A stretch of DNA of 64,000 nt, from positions 1 to 64,000 of the forward strand of contig NZ_JBBHZZ010000005.1 in NCBI RefSeq assembly GCF_037482405.1. The letters run 5' to 3'. This DNA comes from Pseudokineococcus marinus (GTDB lineage Bacteria; Actinomycetota; Actinomycetes; Actinomycetales; Quadrisphaeraceae). The translations under genes were made by a program, and so were the position numbers. This document shows positions 6,886-14,319 of this stretch, piece after piece; position 1 is the stretch's first letter, and each line of letters begins with the position of its first letter. Below the pieces are notes generated by a model. The model searched no databases. It was not told the DNA's origin and was given only the letters and a program-made list of their open reading frames with translations.

Positions 6886-8190
6886 CTACCGCGGCGCCGG
6901 CAGGGCCACGGCAGCCAGTGACTTCTTGCCGCGCCGCAGCACTGCGTACCGCCCGTGCAGCAGCTGGACGTCGGCGATGGTGGTGCTGGGGTCGGTCAGC
7001 TTGGCGTTGTTGATCGAGGCGCCGCCGGCGGTGATGGTCCGGCGGGCTCCGCTCAGGCTCGAGGCCAGGCCGGTGTCGACGAGCAGCTGGGCCACGGGCA
7101 CCCGCTCGTGCGCCGGGGTCGCCGTGGGCAGCTCCTGCAGGGCACCCCGCAGGGTCGACTCGTCGACGGCTGCCAAGTCCGAGGCGCCGAACAGGGCTGC
7201 CGAGACCTCCTCGACAGCTGCCACCGCGTGCTGGCCGTGCACCAGTGCCGTCACCTCGCGGGCCAAGGCACGCTGGGCGATCCGGGCGCCGGGATCATGG
7301 GCAGAACGCTCACCGAGGTCCTCGATCTCCGGGCGCGGGCGGAAGCTGAACGCCTTGAGGTAGTCGAGGACCTTGGCGTCCTCCGCGTTGAGCCAGAATT
7401 GGTAGAAGGCGTACGGCGAGGTGAGCGCGGGGTCGAGCCAGACCGCCCCGGACTCGGTCTTGCCGAACTTCGTCCCGTCGGCCTTGGTCAGCAAGGGCGT
7501 CGCCAGCGCGTGCACGACCCGCTGGTCCACCCGACGGACGAGCTCGCACCCGGCGGTGATGTTGCCCCACTGGTCCGAACCGCCCAGCTGCAGCACGCAT
7601 CCGTAGCGACGCTTCAGCTGCAGGTAGTCGTTGCTCTGCAGCAGCACGTAGGCGAACTCGCTGAAGCTGATGCCGGTGGTCGCCAACCGTCGGCTGACGG
7701 CCTCGCGGTCGAGCATGCGGTTGACGCTGAAATGCTTGCCGACATCGCGCAGGAAGTCGATCACCGACATCGGCTGGGTCCAGTCCAGGTTGTTCACCAT
7801 GCTCGCCGCCGCGGGCCCCTCGAAGTCCAGGAACGGTGCGATCTGCGCCTGCAGCCCGCCGACCCAGTCCGCCACCACGGCGGGCGGGTTCATCGTCCGC
7901 TCAGCAGACGGGCGCGGATCGCCCACCAGGCCGGTCGCACCCCCCACCAGGAGCAGCGGCCGGTGCCCCGCCTGCTGCAGTCGCCTGGCGGTCAGCACCT
8001 GGACCAGGTGGCCCACGTGCAGGCTGGCCGCGGTGGGGTCGAACCCGACGTAGTACGTCAAGGGACCCGCCTGCAGAGCTGCTCGCAGGGCGTCCTGGTC
8101 GGTGGAGCGGGCCACCAGGGCTCGCCACCGCAGGTCCTGCCAGACCTCGCTCACCACGACGGCCTCCTCGTTGCTCGTTGCCTGCGCCAT
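6886..8190 (-). CDS. tyrS: Tyrosyl-tRNA synthetase
   Basis: This 434-residue class I synthetase attaches Tyr to tRNA-Tyr. The HIGH-type motif is HVGH (residues 58-61). The KMSKS-type motif is KFGKT within TKADGTKFGKTESGAVWLD, and a C-terminal S4 RNA-binding domain ends the protein (SGARRTITAGGASINN to YAVLRRGKKS). Length and motifs are those of ordinary bacterial TyrRS. The setting is unusual. It sits in an accessory region, divergent from a Bcr-type exporter with only 64 bases between starts and a TetR-type palindrome in that gap. It may be a second copy, but that cannot be decided from this window. Confidence 0.95.
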   Translation of the reverse strand: MAQATSNEEAVVVSEVWQDLRWRALVARSTDQDALRAALQAGPLTYYVGFDPTAASLHVGHLVQVLTARRLQQAGHRPLLLVGGATGLVGDPRPSAERTMNPPAVVADWVGGLQAQIAPFLDFEGPAAASMVNNLDWTQPMSVIDFLRDVGKHFSVNRMLDREAVSRRLATTGISFSEFAYVLLQSNDYLQLKRRYGCVLQLGGSDQWGNITAGCELVRRVDQRVVHALATPLLTKADGTKFGKTESGAVWLDPALTSPYAFYQFWLNAEDAKVLDYLKAFSFRPRPEIEDLGERSAHDPGARIAQRALAREVTALVHGQHAVAAVEEVSAALFGASDLAAVDESTLRGALQELPTATPAHERVPVAQLLVDTGLASSLSGARRTITAGGASINNAKLTDPSTTIADVQLLHGRYAVLRRGKKSLAAVALPAPR

Positions 8191-8211
8191 GACCTACCGT
8201 CCGAGCGTACA

Positions 8212-8225
8212 ACCAACCGGTAGGT
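8212..8225. promoter_or_regulatory. Candidate TetR-type operator between tyrS and the exporter
   Basis: ACCAACCGGTAGGT is a near-perfect palindrome centred on CCGG, with 12 of 14 bases symmetric. A wider copy of one arm, CCTACCG, lies at 8193-8199 and is inverted relative to CGGTAGG at 8218-8224. The site lies in the 64-base divergent promoter region. The TetR-family gene at 9511 is the obvious candidate ligand-controlled repressor. Confidence 0.5.
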
Positions 8226-8254
8226 AGGCAACGAACGTCAGCAAGGAGTACGCG

Positions 8255-9514
8255 ATGAGCAAGACCGTGCCGGACGCCGTGGCGGCCACCAGGCCGACCG
8301 GAGCGACGGCCGTGCGGGTCGGGGTGTGGTTCGCCGCATCGCTGGCCCTGGTGACCGTGCTGGGACCGGCGGGGACGGACATGTACCTGTCCTCGCTGCC
8401 CGACATCGCCTCCCAGCTGGGGGTGGGTGCCGGTCAGGTGCAGCTGACGTTGACCGTCTACCTGCTCGCGATGGGCTTGGGCCAGCTGATCTTCGGGCCA
8501 TTGATCGACGCCTGGGGGCGGCGCTGGCCGCTGGTCGCCGGCGTCGCCATGTTCGTCGTCGCGTCCTTGTGGGCGGGCAGTGCAGGCTCGTTGGGCGTCT
8601 TCCTCGCTGCGCGCGTGGTGCACGGCCTGGCTGCCGCGCTGACGCTCGTCGTGGCGCTCAGCATGGTCCGCGACGTGGCCAAGGGAGCCAGGGCGGCTCA
8701 ACTGTTCGCCCTGCTCATGACGATCGAGGGCCTGGCGCCGGTGCTGGCCCCCACCGTGGGTGGGATCCTCGACGCGCGGTTCGGCTGGCGTGCGGTCTTC
8801 CTCGCCCTGGCCGCGATGGGTGCCGTGGCGCTGGTCAACACCCTCGTCTCGCTGCGTGAGTCCCTGCCGCACGACCAGCGCAGCCCCCTGCGGGCGGGCG
8901 GGGTGGTGCGCACCTACCGCCGCGTCCTGGTCGACCGGGCGTTCCTGGTACCGGCGCTGGCCCTGGCCACGGTGTTCTTCGTGCTCTTCGGCTACATCGC
9001 CGGCGCCACCTTCGTCTACCAGGAGTCCTTCGGCCTGGCGCCGGACGTCTTCGGTCTCGTCTTCGGCGCGACGGGCGTGGCGGTCATGCTGGGCGCCATC
9101 ACTGCCGGGCGCACCGTGTCCCGCTACGGGACCGTGCGCGTGTCGGTGTGGGGTGTGGGGCTGTTGAGCGCCGGGACCGTGGTCGCCCTGGTCACCGCCG
9201 CAGCCGGTGTTGGCCTGGTCGGTATCGTCGCAGGCATGGCCATCGCCCTGTTCGGGGTCGGCATCGCCGAGTCGACCCTGATGGCGCTGGCGATGTCGTC
9301 CCAGAGCACCGGCCTGGGCTCCACGGCGGCCGTGCTCGGTGCGCTGCAGCTCGGGATCGCCTCGGCCGCTACCCCGTTGGCCGGCTCCCTCGCCGCAGCC
9401 GGCCCGGTGCCCTGGGTGGCGCTGCTGGTCGCCGCCTCCGTCGTCGCACTGGCCCTGACAAGGACCGCCGCGCGCCAAGCCCCCGAGGGCCTGACCGCCA
9501 TGGCAGCCCATTGA
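8255..9514 (+). CDS. Bcr/CflA-family MFS drug exporter
   Basis: This 419-residue, 12-helix major facilitator belongs to the drug:H+ antiporter-1 group. The first helix ends in GPAGTDMYLSSLPDIA, the Bcr/CflA signature. Loop 2-3 has GPLIDAWGRRWPL (motif A) and helix 4-5 has VHGLAAALTLVVALSMVRD. Family members expel chloramphenicol, bicyclomycin and similar compounds; the substrate here is unknown. AAGGAG at 8243-8248 sits seven bases before the ATG. Its TGA overlaps the TTG start of the following TetR gene, so the two are coupled. Confidence 0.9.
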   Translation: MSKTVPDAVAATRPTGATAVRVGVWFAASLALVTVLGPAGTDMYLSSLPDIASQLGVGAGQVQLTLTVYLLAMGLGQLIFGPLIDAWGRRWPLVAGVAMFVVASLWAGSAGSLGVFLAARVVHGLAAALTLVVALSMVRDVAKGARAAQLFALLMTIEGLAPVLAPTVGGILDARFGWRAVFLALAAMGAVALVNTLVSLRESLPHDQRSPLRAGGVVRTYRRVLVDRAFLVPALALATVFFVLFGYIAGATFVYQESFGLAPDVFGLVFGATGVAVMLGAITAGRTVSRYGTVRVSVWGVGLLSAGTVVALVTAAAGVGLVGIVAGMAIALFGVGIAESTLMALAMSSQSTGLGSTAAVLGALQLGIASAATPLAGSLAAAGPVPWVALLVAASVVALALTRTAARQAPEGLTAMAAH

Positions 9515-10134
9515 CAGCTCCCACCGAGTTCGACGGTGAGCGCGCGACCCGCCGGGTCCCGCGCTCACCGTCGGCAGCGCGTGTCGCGGCGGTCGCCGTC
9601 GACCACTTCGCCGAGCACGGCTACGACGGCTCCTCGTTGGCGACGATCGCCGAGGGCGCGGGGATGAGGAAGGCGTCCCTGTACGCCCACTACGCCGGCA
9701 AGGACGACCTTTTCCTGGCAGTGCTGGCCGAAGCGCTGGAGCACGAGACCGACTTCGTGCGGAAGACCTTCGCCGGCGACCAGGGCCGCCCGCCCGGCGG
9801 GCGCTACACCCGTGCGCTGATCGACCGCTACGGCGCATCGGTGCACCTGCGGTTCCTCCTGCGCAACGCCTACGCACCACCGGTGGCCGTCCGTGACCAG
9901 ATGACGACCGCCTACCGCGCACACCTACACGAGCTGGAAGTCGCCTTCGCGCACGCCGCCGACCAAGGACCCGGCTGCCCGCCAGGAGTGACTGCCGTCA
10001 CCGAGGCATACCTGGGCATCGTCGACAGCCTGCACGTCGAGCTCGTTCACGGAGACGCCCTCATGGTCGAGCGCCGACACCGAGCGATGTGGGACATGTT
10101 CACCCGGTGGGCCACCCCCGACAACGACACCTGA
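9511..10134 (+). CDS. TetR/AcrR-family transcriptional regulator
   Basis: The product is 207 residues. The N-terminal helix-turn-helix reads ATIAEGAGMRKASLYAHYAGKDDLF within roughly residues 30-65. A helical ligand-binding domain follows. I chose the TTG at 9511 because it overlaps the exporter stop (TTGA) and no other start codon precedes the DNA-binding domain in frame. It probably represses the exporter, and possibly the divergent tyrS, through the palindrome at 8212-8225. Confidence 0.88.
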   Translation: MTAPTEFDGERATRRVPRSPSAARVAAVAVDHFAEHGYDGSSLATIAEGAGMRKASLYAHYAGKDDLFLAVLAEALEHETDFVRKTFAGDQGRPPGGRYTRALIDRYGASVHLRFLLRNAYAPPVAVRDQMTTAYRAHLHELEVAFAHAADQGPGCPPGVTAVTEAYLGIVDSLHVELVHGDALMVERRHRAMWDMFTRWATPDNDT

Positions 10135-10445
10135 GCACCCCCGAGCTCGAGGTCCTCCGCTCGGCGTACCGCTTGCAGTGAGCAGTCAGCCAACCAGCGA
10201 CACCGAGCTCAGCACGGCCGCCGACGCCGCAGAGCAACAAGCCGACACGCGCAGGAACCGACAAGTGTCCCTCATGGGTGTCGGTTGCTCCATTGCCACA
10301 AAACCTCCTGCCTGCCGATCGCTGGCCGGTCAGCGTCCCGCTGCCGATCGCCATCCGGTCAGCGTCCCGCTGACGATCGTCAGCCGGGCGCGGTGAGCGC
10401 AAAGCCCGGTAGGCCATGCTGATGGCGTGCTTCCTCCTGCTGGCT
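10135..10445. other. Gene-free stretch before the IS element
   Basis: No credible gene. A 72-codon open frame exists near 10178, but it runs through the palindromic repeats at 10328-10379 and looks incidental. The interval ends at the left terminal inverted repeat of the IS3-family element. Confidence 0.5.
10328..10379. repeat. Two tandem palindromic repeat units
   Basis: GGTCAGCGTCCCGCTG then CCGATCG (10328-10350) is followed 29 bases on by GGTCAGCGTCCCGCTGAC then GATCG (10357-10379). Each forms a hairpin with arms GTCAGCG and CGCTGAC around a short loop. The first copy has one arm mismatch. They match 1774-1795. Confidence 0.7.
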
Positions 10446-10471
10446 CGGGACTGCTGCACGAGTAGGTGACA
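10446..10471. repeat. IS terminal inverted repeat, left
   Basis: A 26-bp sequence perfectly inverted at 11680-11705. It begins CGGGACTGCTGCACG and lies just beyond the OrfB stop. Confidence 0.85.
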
Positions 10472-10478
10472 GTCGGTC

Positions 10479-11339
10479 TCAGGCGGCGAGGGCCACTTGA
10501 GGGGTGTTGATGGTCTCGTACTCGACCGGGGTCAGGCGGCCGAGGGTGTCCTGCCGTCGGCGGCGGTGGTAGGTCCGCTCTATCCAGGTCACCATCGCGA
10601 TCCGCAGATCTTGGCGGGTGGCCCAGGTCCGGCGGTCGAGGACGTTTTTCTGCAGCAGCGCGAAGAAGGACTCCATCGCGGCGTTGTCGCCGGCCGCGCC
10701 GACCCGGCCCATCGACCCGACCATCCCCGCCCGGTTGATCGCGTGGACGAACTTCCGCGACCGGAACTGCGACCCCCGGTCGGAGTGGACGACGCAGCCG
10801 GCGACGTCACCGCGCCGCGCCACCGCCGAAGACAACGCGCTGACGGCCAGGCTGGACTTCATCCGGTCGTCGATGGAGTACCCGACGATCCGGTTGGAGT
10901 ACGCGTCCTTGACGGCGCAGAGGTAGAGCTTGCCCTCGGCGGTGGGGTGCTCGGTAATGTCGGTCAACCACAGCCGGTTCGGGCCGTCGGCGGTGAAAGC
11001 GCGCTCGACGAGGTCGTCGTGGACCGGCGGGCCGGGACGCTTGGTCGCGCCGCGGCGGGCCTTGCCGAAGACCGACCACCACCTGTTGTCCGAGCACAGC
11101 CGCCACGCCGTCCTGGTGGCCATCGGGTGCCCGGCGGCGCGGGCCTCGTCGGCCAGGTACCGATAGCCGAACTCGGGGTCGTCGCGGTGGGCGTCGACCA
11201 ACGCGTTGGCCCGGTGCGCCTGGGCGACCTCGCGGGCACCGACGGGGGCAGTCAGCCACCGGTAGTAGGGCTGACGGGCCAGGCCGAGCACCCGGCACGT
11301 GAGCGCGACGGGCAGGCCGTCGACGGCGAGCTCTCTCAC
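10479..11339 (-). CDS. IS3-family transposase OrfB, DDE integrase domain
   Basis: The product is 286 residues. An N-terminal HTH_21-type region (PYYRWL to FGYRYLADEARAAG) precedes the rve integrase core. The catalytic triad is the Asp of WLTDITEH, the Asp of VVHSDRGSQF and the Glu of NAAMESFFALLQ. It ends with the typical RRRQDTLGRLTPVEYE. It starts GTG at 11339, overlapping the OrfA stop by four bases in the -1 frame. IS3 elements use this arrangement either for reinitiation or for a programmed frameshift giving the OrfAB fusion transposase. Confidence 0.95.
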   Translation of the reverse strand: MRELAVDGLPVALTCRVLGLARQPYYRWLTAPVGAREVAQAHRANALVDAHRDDPEFGYRYLADEARAAGHPMATRTAWRLCSDNRWWSVFGKARRGATKRPGPPVHDDLVERAFTADGPNRLWLTDITEHPTAEGKLYLCAVKDAYSNRIVGYSIDDRMKSSLAVSALSSAVARRGDVAGCVVHSDRGSQFRSRKFVHAINRAGMVGSMGRVGAAGDNAAMESFFALLQKNVLDRRTWATRQDLRIAMVTWIERTYHRRRRQDTLGRLTPVEYETINTPQVALAA

Positions 11340-11635
11340 GAGCGGGTAGAGCCTTTTCCCGGGAGGTTGGCCTGGGACAGGTAGGCCGCGGCGCGGCGCA
11401 GGATCTCGTTCTCCTGCTCGAGGAGTCGGTTGCGGCGGCGTAGCTCTCGCAGCTCGGCAGCGTCGCCGCCCGCGCCGGGCCGCTTGCCGTCGGCGACCTC
11501 GGCGGCCCTGAGCCAGTTCCGCAGACAGGACTCGGCGATCCCGAAGTCCTTGGCGACCTCGGCGACCGAGGCGTCACCACGGCGGGCAACCGCCACGACG
11601 TCGTCGCGGAACTCCTTCGGATGGGGACGGGGCAC
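11336..11635 (-). CDS. IS3-family transposase OrfA, helix-turn-helix protein
   Basis: The product is 99 residues from the GTG at 11635. The start reads VPRPHPKEFRDDVVAVARRG, a standard IS3 OrfA beginning. A helix-turn-helix follows (ASVAEVAKDFGIAESCLRNWL), then a leucine-zipper-like segment (ELRRRNRLLEQENEILRRAAAYL). It binds the terminal repeats and multimerises. An upstream in-frame start at 11671 would add 12 residues but lies almost at the terminal repeat. Confidence 0.92.
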   Translation of the reverse strand: MPRPHPKEFRDDVVAVARRGDASVAEVAKDFGIAESCLRNWLRAAEVADGKRPGAGGDAAELRELRRRNRLLEQENEILRRAAAYLSQANLPGKGSTRS

Positions 11636-11679
11636 GGCACACAGCCTTCTAGCGGCACCCGCAGGCACCACACGTCAGG

Positions 11680-11705
11680 TGTCACCTACTCGTGCAGCAG
11701 TCCCG
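11680..11705. repeat. IS terminal inverted repeat, right
   Basis: The perfect 26-bp inverse of 10446-10471, lying upstream of OrfA. The native promoter for the transposase probably lies between here and 11635. Confidence 0.85.
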
Positions 11706-11749
11706 TGTCCGGGCGGTGAGGTCTAGGCGAAGCGCCGCCACGGTCCCGG

Positions 11750-12586
11750 GTGGACTGCGATGGTGGGCTGGTGCTCCCCTCGTGCCGGTTGAGCCTGGTC
11801 GGCCGTCCTCATGTCGTCGTTGCCGGCGGCGCCACGCCCCGCCCTTGGTACCTGAGTGCCCTGACGCGGGCCACCAAGCGGGCCGCCGTCCTGCAGATGC
11901 CCGAGGGGCACCACGGCCTGGACTGGCTGACGCCCATCGCCGGCCGCCTGGAGGAGCTCCTCGTCTTCGACTACGAGTGCGACGACCTCAGCGCACTGCA
12001 GCACTTCACCAACCTGCGGAGCCTCACCCTCGTCGGGCGCCCGCACCCCATGAGCCCGCCGCTGACCCAGACGGCGTCCACCCTGCGCGAGTACGCCGGA
12101 CCGTGGTTCCCCGCTCTCGACCCGGTCTTGGCCTCCCCCACTCTGCGCGGCCTGACTCTGGAGCAGCCACCTGCAGACCTCACCGCCCGCCTCACCGCAC
12201 CGCTGCAAGACCTGCGGTTGCTCAGCGCGCGCAAGCTCACCACCGTCCCGGTCCTCGCCTGCGTCGACACCCTCGCTTCGCTGGAGATCGCCGGCGGACG
12301 CGACCTGGACCTGGCCGGCGTCACCGCCTACACGCAGCTGACCAGCCTCTTCCTGCACGGGCGGACGCCGCTGACCTCCTTCGCCGACCTCACCCGCTCC
12401 CCCAGGCTCCGGCGCCTACTCCTCGAGGAGTGCTACGCCGTCGACGACATCGACGCCCTGCAGCAGCTCAGCCTCGACGAGCTCCGGATCGTCGGGCGCC
12501 CGGAGAGCCTGGACACTCACTTCCTGCGCACCGCGCGCGGGCTCGGCGTCCGGAAGTTCTCCGCTCCCCCTGGCGACGCCCGATGA
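11750..12586 (+). CDS. Leucine-rich-repeat-like protein
   Basis: The product is 278 residues made largely of irregular leucine-rich repeats: LEELLVFDYECDDLSALQHF, LRSLTLVGRPHP, LQDLRLLSARKLTTV, LASLEIAGGRDLDLAGV, LTSLFLHGRTPLTSFADL and LRRLLLEECYAVDDIDAL. It is probably a soluble binding protein. No signal peptide or enzyme domain is visible. I used the GTG at 11750 as start, but the IS element ends only 45 bases upstream, so the original start or promoter may have been lost. A weak ribosome site supports that doubt. Confidence 0.65.
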   Translation: MDCDGGLVLPSCRLSLVGRPHVVVAGGATPRPWYLSALTRATKRAAVLQMPEGHHGLDWLTPIAGRLEELLVFDYECDDLSALQHFTNLRSLTLVGRPHPMSPPLTQTASTLREYAGPWFPALDPVLASPTLRGLTLEQPPADLTARLTAPLQDLRLLSARKLTTVPVLACVDTLASLEIAGGRDLDLAGVTAYTQLTSLFLHGRTPLTSFADLTRSPRLRRLLLEECYAVDDIDALQQLSLDELRIVGRPESLDTHFLRTARGLGVRKFSAPPGDAR

Positions 12587-12660
12587 GGAACCTCATGCCA
12601 GCCCCAGGTGTCCTCTAGCGATCGGCATCCGGCACGCGATGCGCCGCCACCGCGCCGCGG

Positions 12661-13032
12661 TCACGAGGAGGGAGCTCGCGCCCCCTCGGCAGCTGCCACG
12701 ACGAGCAGCACCGCCGCTGCGCAGAGCACGAGAGCAGGCAGAAGCAGGTACAGGCCGAGACCGACGACCGTGACCACCGCCCACACCAGCGACGCCGCGG
12801 CGGCCAGGGACACGAGCAGGGCGGCCCTGGCTGAAGGCGCCCTCGACGCCCCGACCCAAGCGACCACCGTGAGCAGGAGCGGCGCACCGATCACGACAGC
12901 CGCGACCGTCCAGCCCTCGTCGACGAGGTCGCCCGCGAACAGGAGCGCGACAGCCACGACGAGAGCTGTAGACACCGCGCACAGCACCGCAGCGGACCTT
13001 CGCAACGCGCCACCGCGACCGCGCGAGCCCAC
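12661..13032 (-). CDS. Predicted four-helix small membrane protein
   Basis: The product is 123 residues with four hydrophobic segments and short loops (AAVLCAVSTALVVAVALLFA, then VAAVVIGAPLLLTVVAWVGA, VSLAAAASLVWAVVTVVGL and LLPALVLCAAAVLLVVAA). The GTG at 13032 is chosen because GGAGG lies five bases upstream. An ATG at 13086 would add an Arg-rich, unlikely 18 residues. The family is unknown. The small membrane gene at 13123-13296 lies upstream on the same strand. Confidence 0.6.
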   Translation of the reverse strand: MGSRGRGGALRRSAAVLCAVSTALVVAVALLFAGDLVDEGWTVAAVVIGAPLLLTVVAWVGASRAPSARAALLVSLAAAASLVWAVVTVVGLGLYLLLPALVLCAAAVLLVVAAAEGARAPSS

Positions 13033-13122
13033 GTGCGCCTCCAGCTGGGAGTGCGGGCGTCGGCGCCCACGTGACCACTGTCCCACGCGGGATCGCCGTC
13101 CGGTCGCTCGCCCGTGCGCTTC

Positions 13123-13296
13123 CTATCCGCGGAGGACGTCGACGAGGTGCAGGACGGCGAAGGTGCCCATCCCCACGCCGGCGCCCAGAGCCAGACGTCG
13201 CCACCACGCTCGGCTGCCCACCGGGCGTAGACCAGGCTCTTCGACGATCCTTAGCCGCTCAGCTACCCGCCACGCGCGAGAACGCTGCTGCTCCAT
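13123..13296 (-). CDS. 57-residue single-pass membrane protein
   Basis: An ATG at 13296 opens a 57-codon frame. It encodes a basic N-terminus (MEQQRSRAWRVAERLRIVEE), the linker GLRPVGSRAWWRR and one hydrophobic helix (LALGAGVGMGTFAVLHLVDVL) before TAG at 13123-13125. Positive charge before a single helix predicts N-in topology. The ribosome-binding site is weak. It precedes the four-helix membrane gene by 90 bases on the same strand, so the two may be co-transcribed. No family is recognised. Confidence 0.4.
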   Translation of the reverse strand: MEQQRSRAWRVAERLRIVEEPGLRPVGSRAWWRRLALGAGVGMGTFAVLHLVDVLRG

Positions 13297-13352
13297 CTAG
13301 GCACGCTAGTCGCTGGCGTCCTCGCGGACCTGGCCGGCGACGATCGCTAGCC

Positions 13353-13404
13353 GGACAGCGTCCCGCTGTCGATCCCGATCCGGCCAGCGCCCAGCTGACC
13401 GGTC
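13353..13404. repeat. Palindromic repeat pair with compensatory changes
   Basis: GGACAGCGTCCCGCTGTC (13353-13370) is followed by GATC. It has arms GACAGCG and CGCTGTC, a T-to-A and A-to-T double change relative to GTCAGCG and CGCTGAC in the other copies, and pairing is preserved. A second, looser unit GGCCAGCGCCCAGCTGACC (13382-13400) follows 29 bases on, the same period as at 10328-10379. Confidence 0.65.
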
Positions 13405-13458
13405 ATTGGCCGCTCCGTATCGCATTGGCGGTCAACGCTGGGGCGCCTGGCGCACACT

Positions 13459-14319
13459 GTGCAGATGGAAAGAGATCGTGCGTCAGGGGCGGCCCCGTTC
13501 CCCCGCGACACGCCAGACTGGCGGCGTATGCAGCAACGGTCGCCTAAGTTATTTCGGAGCGCAGAATTGCTCGCCGAGTTCAGACGCGAACTTTGGCACC
13601 ACCTCCCGCACATGTGGCGCAGAGTGGAGGTCGAGGTGTCTAGCGACCCGACGATCGAAGAGCTCGTCGTCAGGGATGCCACAGATGAGCAGTTAATGAC
13701 TGACTGGTCGATCTTAGTGGGCGACGCCGTACACAACGCCCGGAGCGCCCTTGACCACGCAGTCTGGCGCTTAGTCGAAGCGAGCGGAGAAACTCCCGAT
13801 CGTTACACTCAATTTCCTACCGCCGCCACACGATCCGGTCTGAAGACCGGGTCGTTGAGGGGTGTCCACCCATACGTCCGCGAGGCTGTTTACGCCCTCG
13901 AGCCGTGGGAGGGCGGCGCTGGTCACTGGCTGTGGGTGCTGACCCAGCTCGACAACATCGACAAGCACAGGCTCTTATTACGCATGAGTCCCTCCTCAAA
14001 CACTTTGATTCTTGTACGCCGCTCCGACACGGAGGAATGGGGTGAGGAGTCGGTGGGCACCGAGGGTCACAATGACGGTGACGTACTGCGCAGTGCGCCG
14101 GTCGGGACGATGAGGCGAAGCCAGACTACAGGGACGGTGGAGTTCGTCGAACTCCCTGGTGACACCTGGGACGGTAAGGCAATCCAGGGCTGGAGCCTTC
14201 CAGCCGAAATAACTCTCGAACGCTGCTTTGTCGCTGCGGGTGATGCCCTGAACGCAATGAGCAGGGCGATGCGCCGCGCCCTCGAAGAGCAGGAGGGCGG
14301 GATAGACCCCACGACGTAG
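13459..14319 (+). CDS. Hypothetical protein of lower G+C, probably acquired
   Basis: This is a soluble protein of 286 residues. Recognisable patches are DAVHNARSALDHAVWRLVEA, YTQFP and LDNIDKHRLLL. That spacing of an RSALDH helix, a QFP loop and an IDKHR motif recurs in an uncharacterised family often met on mobile DNA; no function is known to me. The gene is visibly less G+C-rich than its surroundings (about 58% in 13801-13860), which supports recent transfer. Start GTG 13459 or ATG 13465. Confidence 0.65.
   Translation: MQMERDRASGAAPFPRDTPDWRRMQQRSPKLFRSAELLAEFRRELWHHLPHMWRRVEVEVSSDPTIEELVVRDATDEQLMTDWSILVGDAVHNARSALDHAVWRLVEASGETPDRYTQFPTAATRSGLKTGSLRGVHPYVREAVYALEPWEGGAGHWLWVLTQLDNIDKHRLLLRMSPSSNTLILVRRSDTEEWGEESVGTEGHNDGDVLRSAPVGTMRRSQTTGTVEFVELPGDTWDGKAIQGWSLPAEITLERCFVAAGDALNAMSRAMRRALEEQEGGIDPTT

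Larger units (their letters stand above)
10446..11705 (-). mobile_element. IS3-family insertion sequence, complete
   Basis: This 1260-bp element is bounded by 26-bp perfect inverted repeats (10446-10471 and 11680-11705, each containing CTGCTGCACGAGTAGGTGAC). It encodes OrfA and OrfB in the usual overlapping arrangement. Both frames are intact, so it could be active. I could not find a convincing target duplication at either boundary, so the exact ends may lie a few bases inside the repeats. It ends 45 bases before the start of the leucine-rich-repeat gene and may have replaced that gene's promoter. Confidence 0.9.

Noticed and set aside
10328..10379. A CRISPR array
   Set aside because: Only two units with a 29-base period, each itself a hairpin, no unique spacers of normal length and no cas genes.
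10178..10396. A 72-codon gene before the IS element
   Set aside because: It is made largely of the palindromic repeat DNA and has no ribosome-binding site or recognisable domain.
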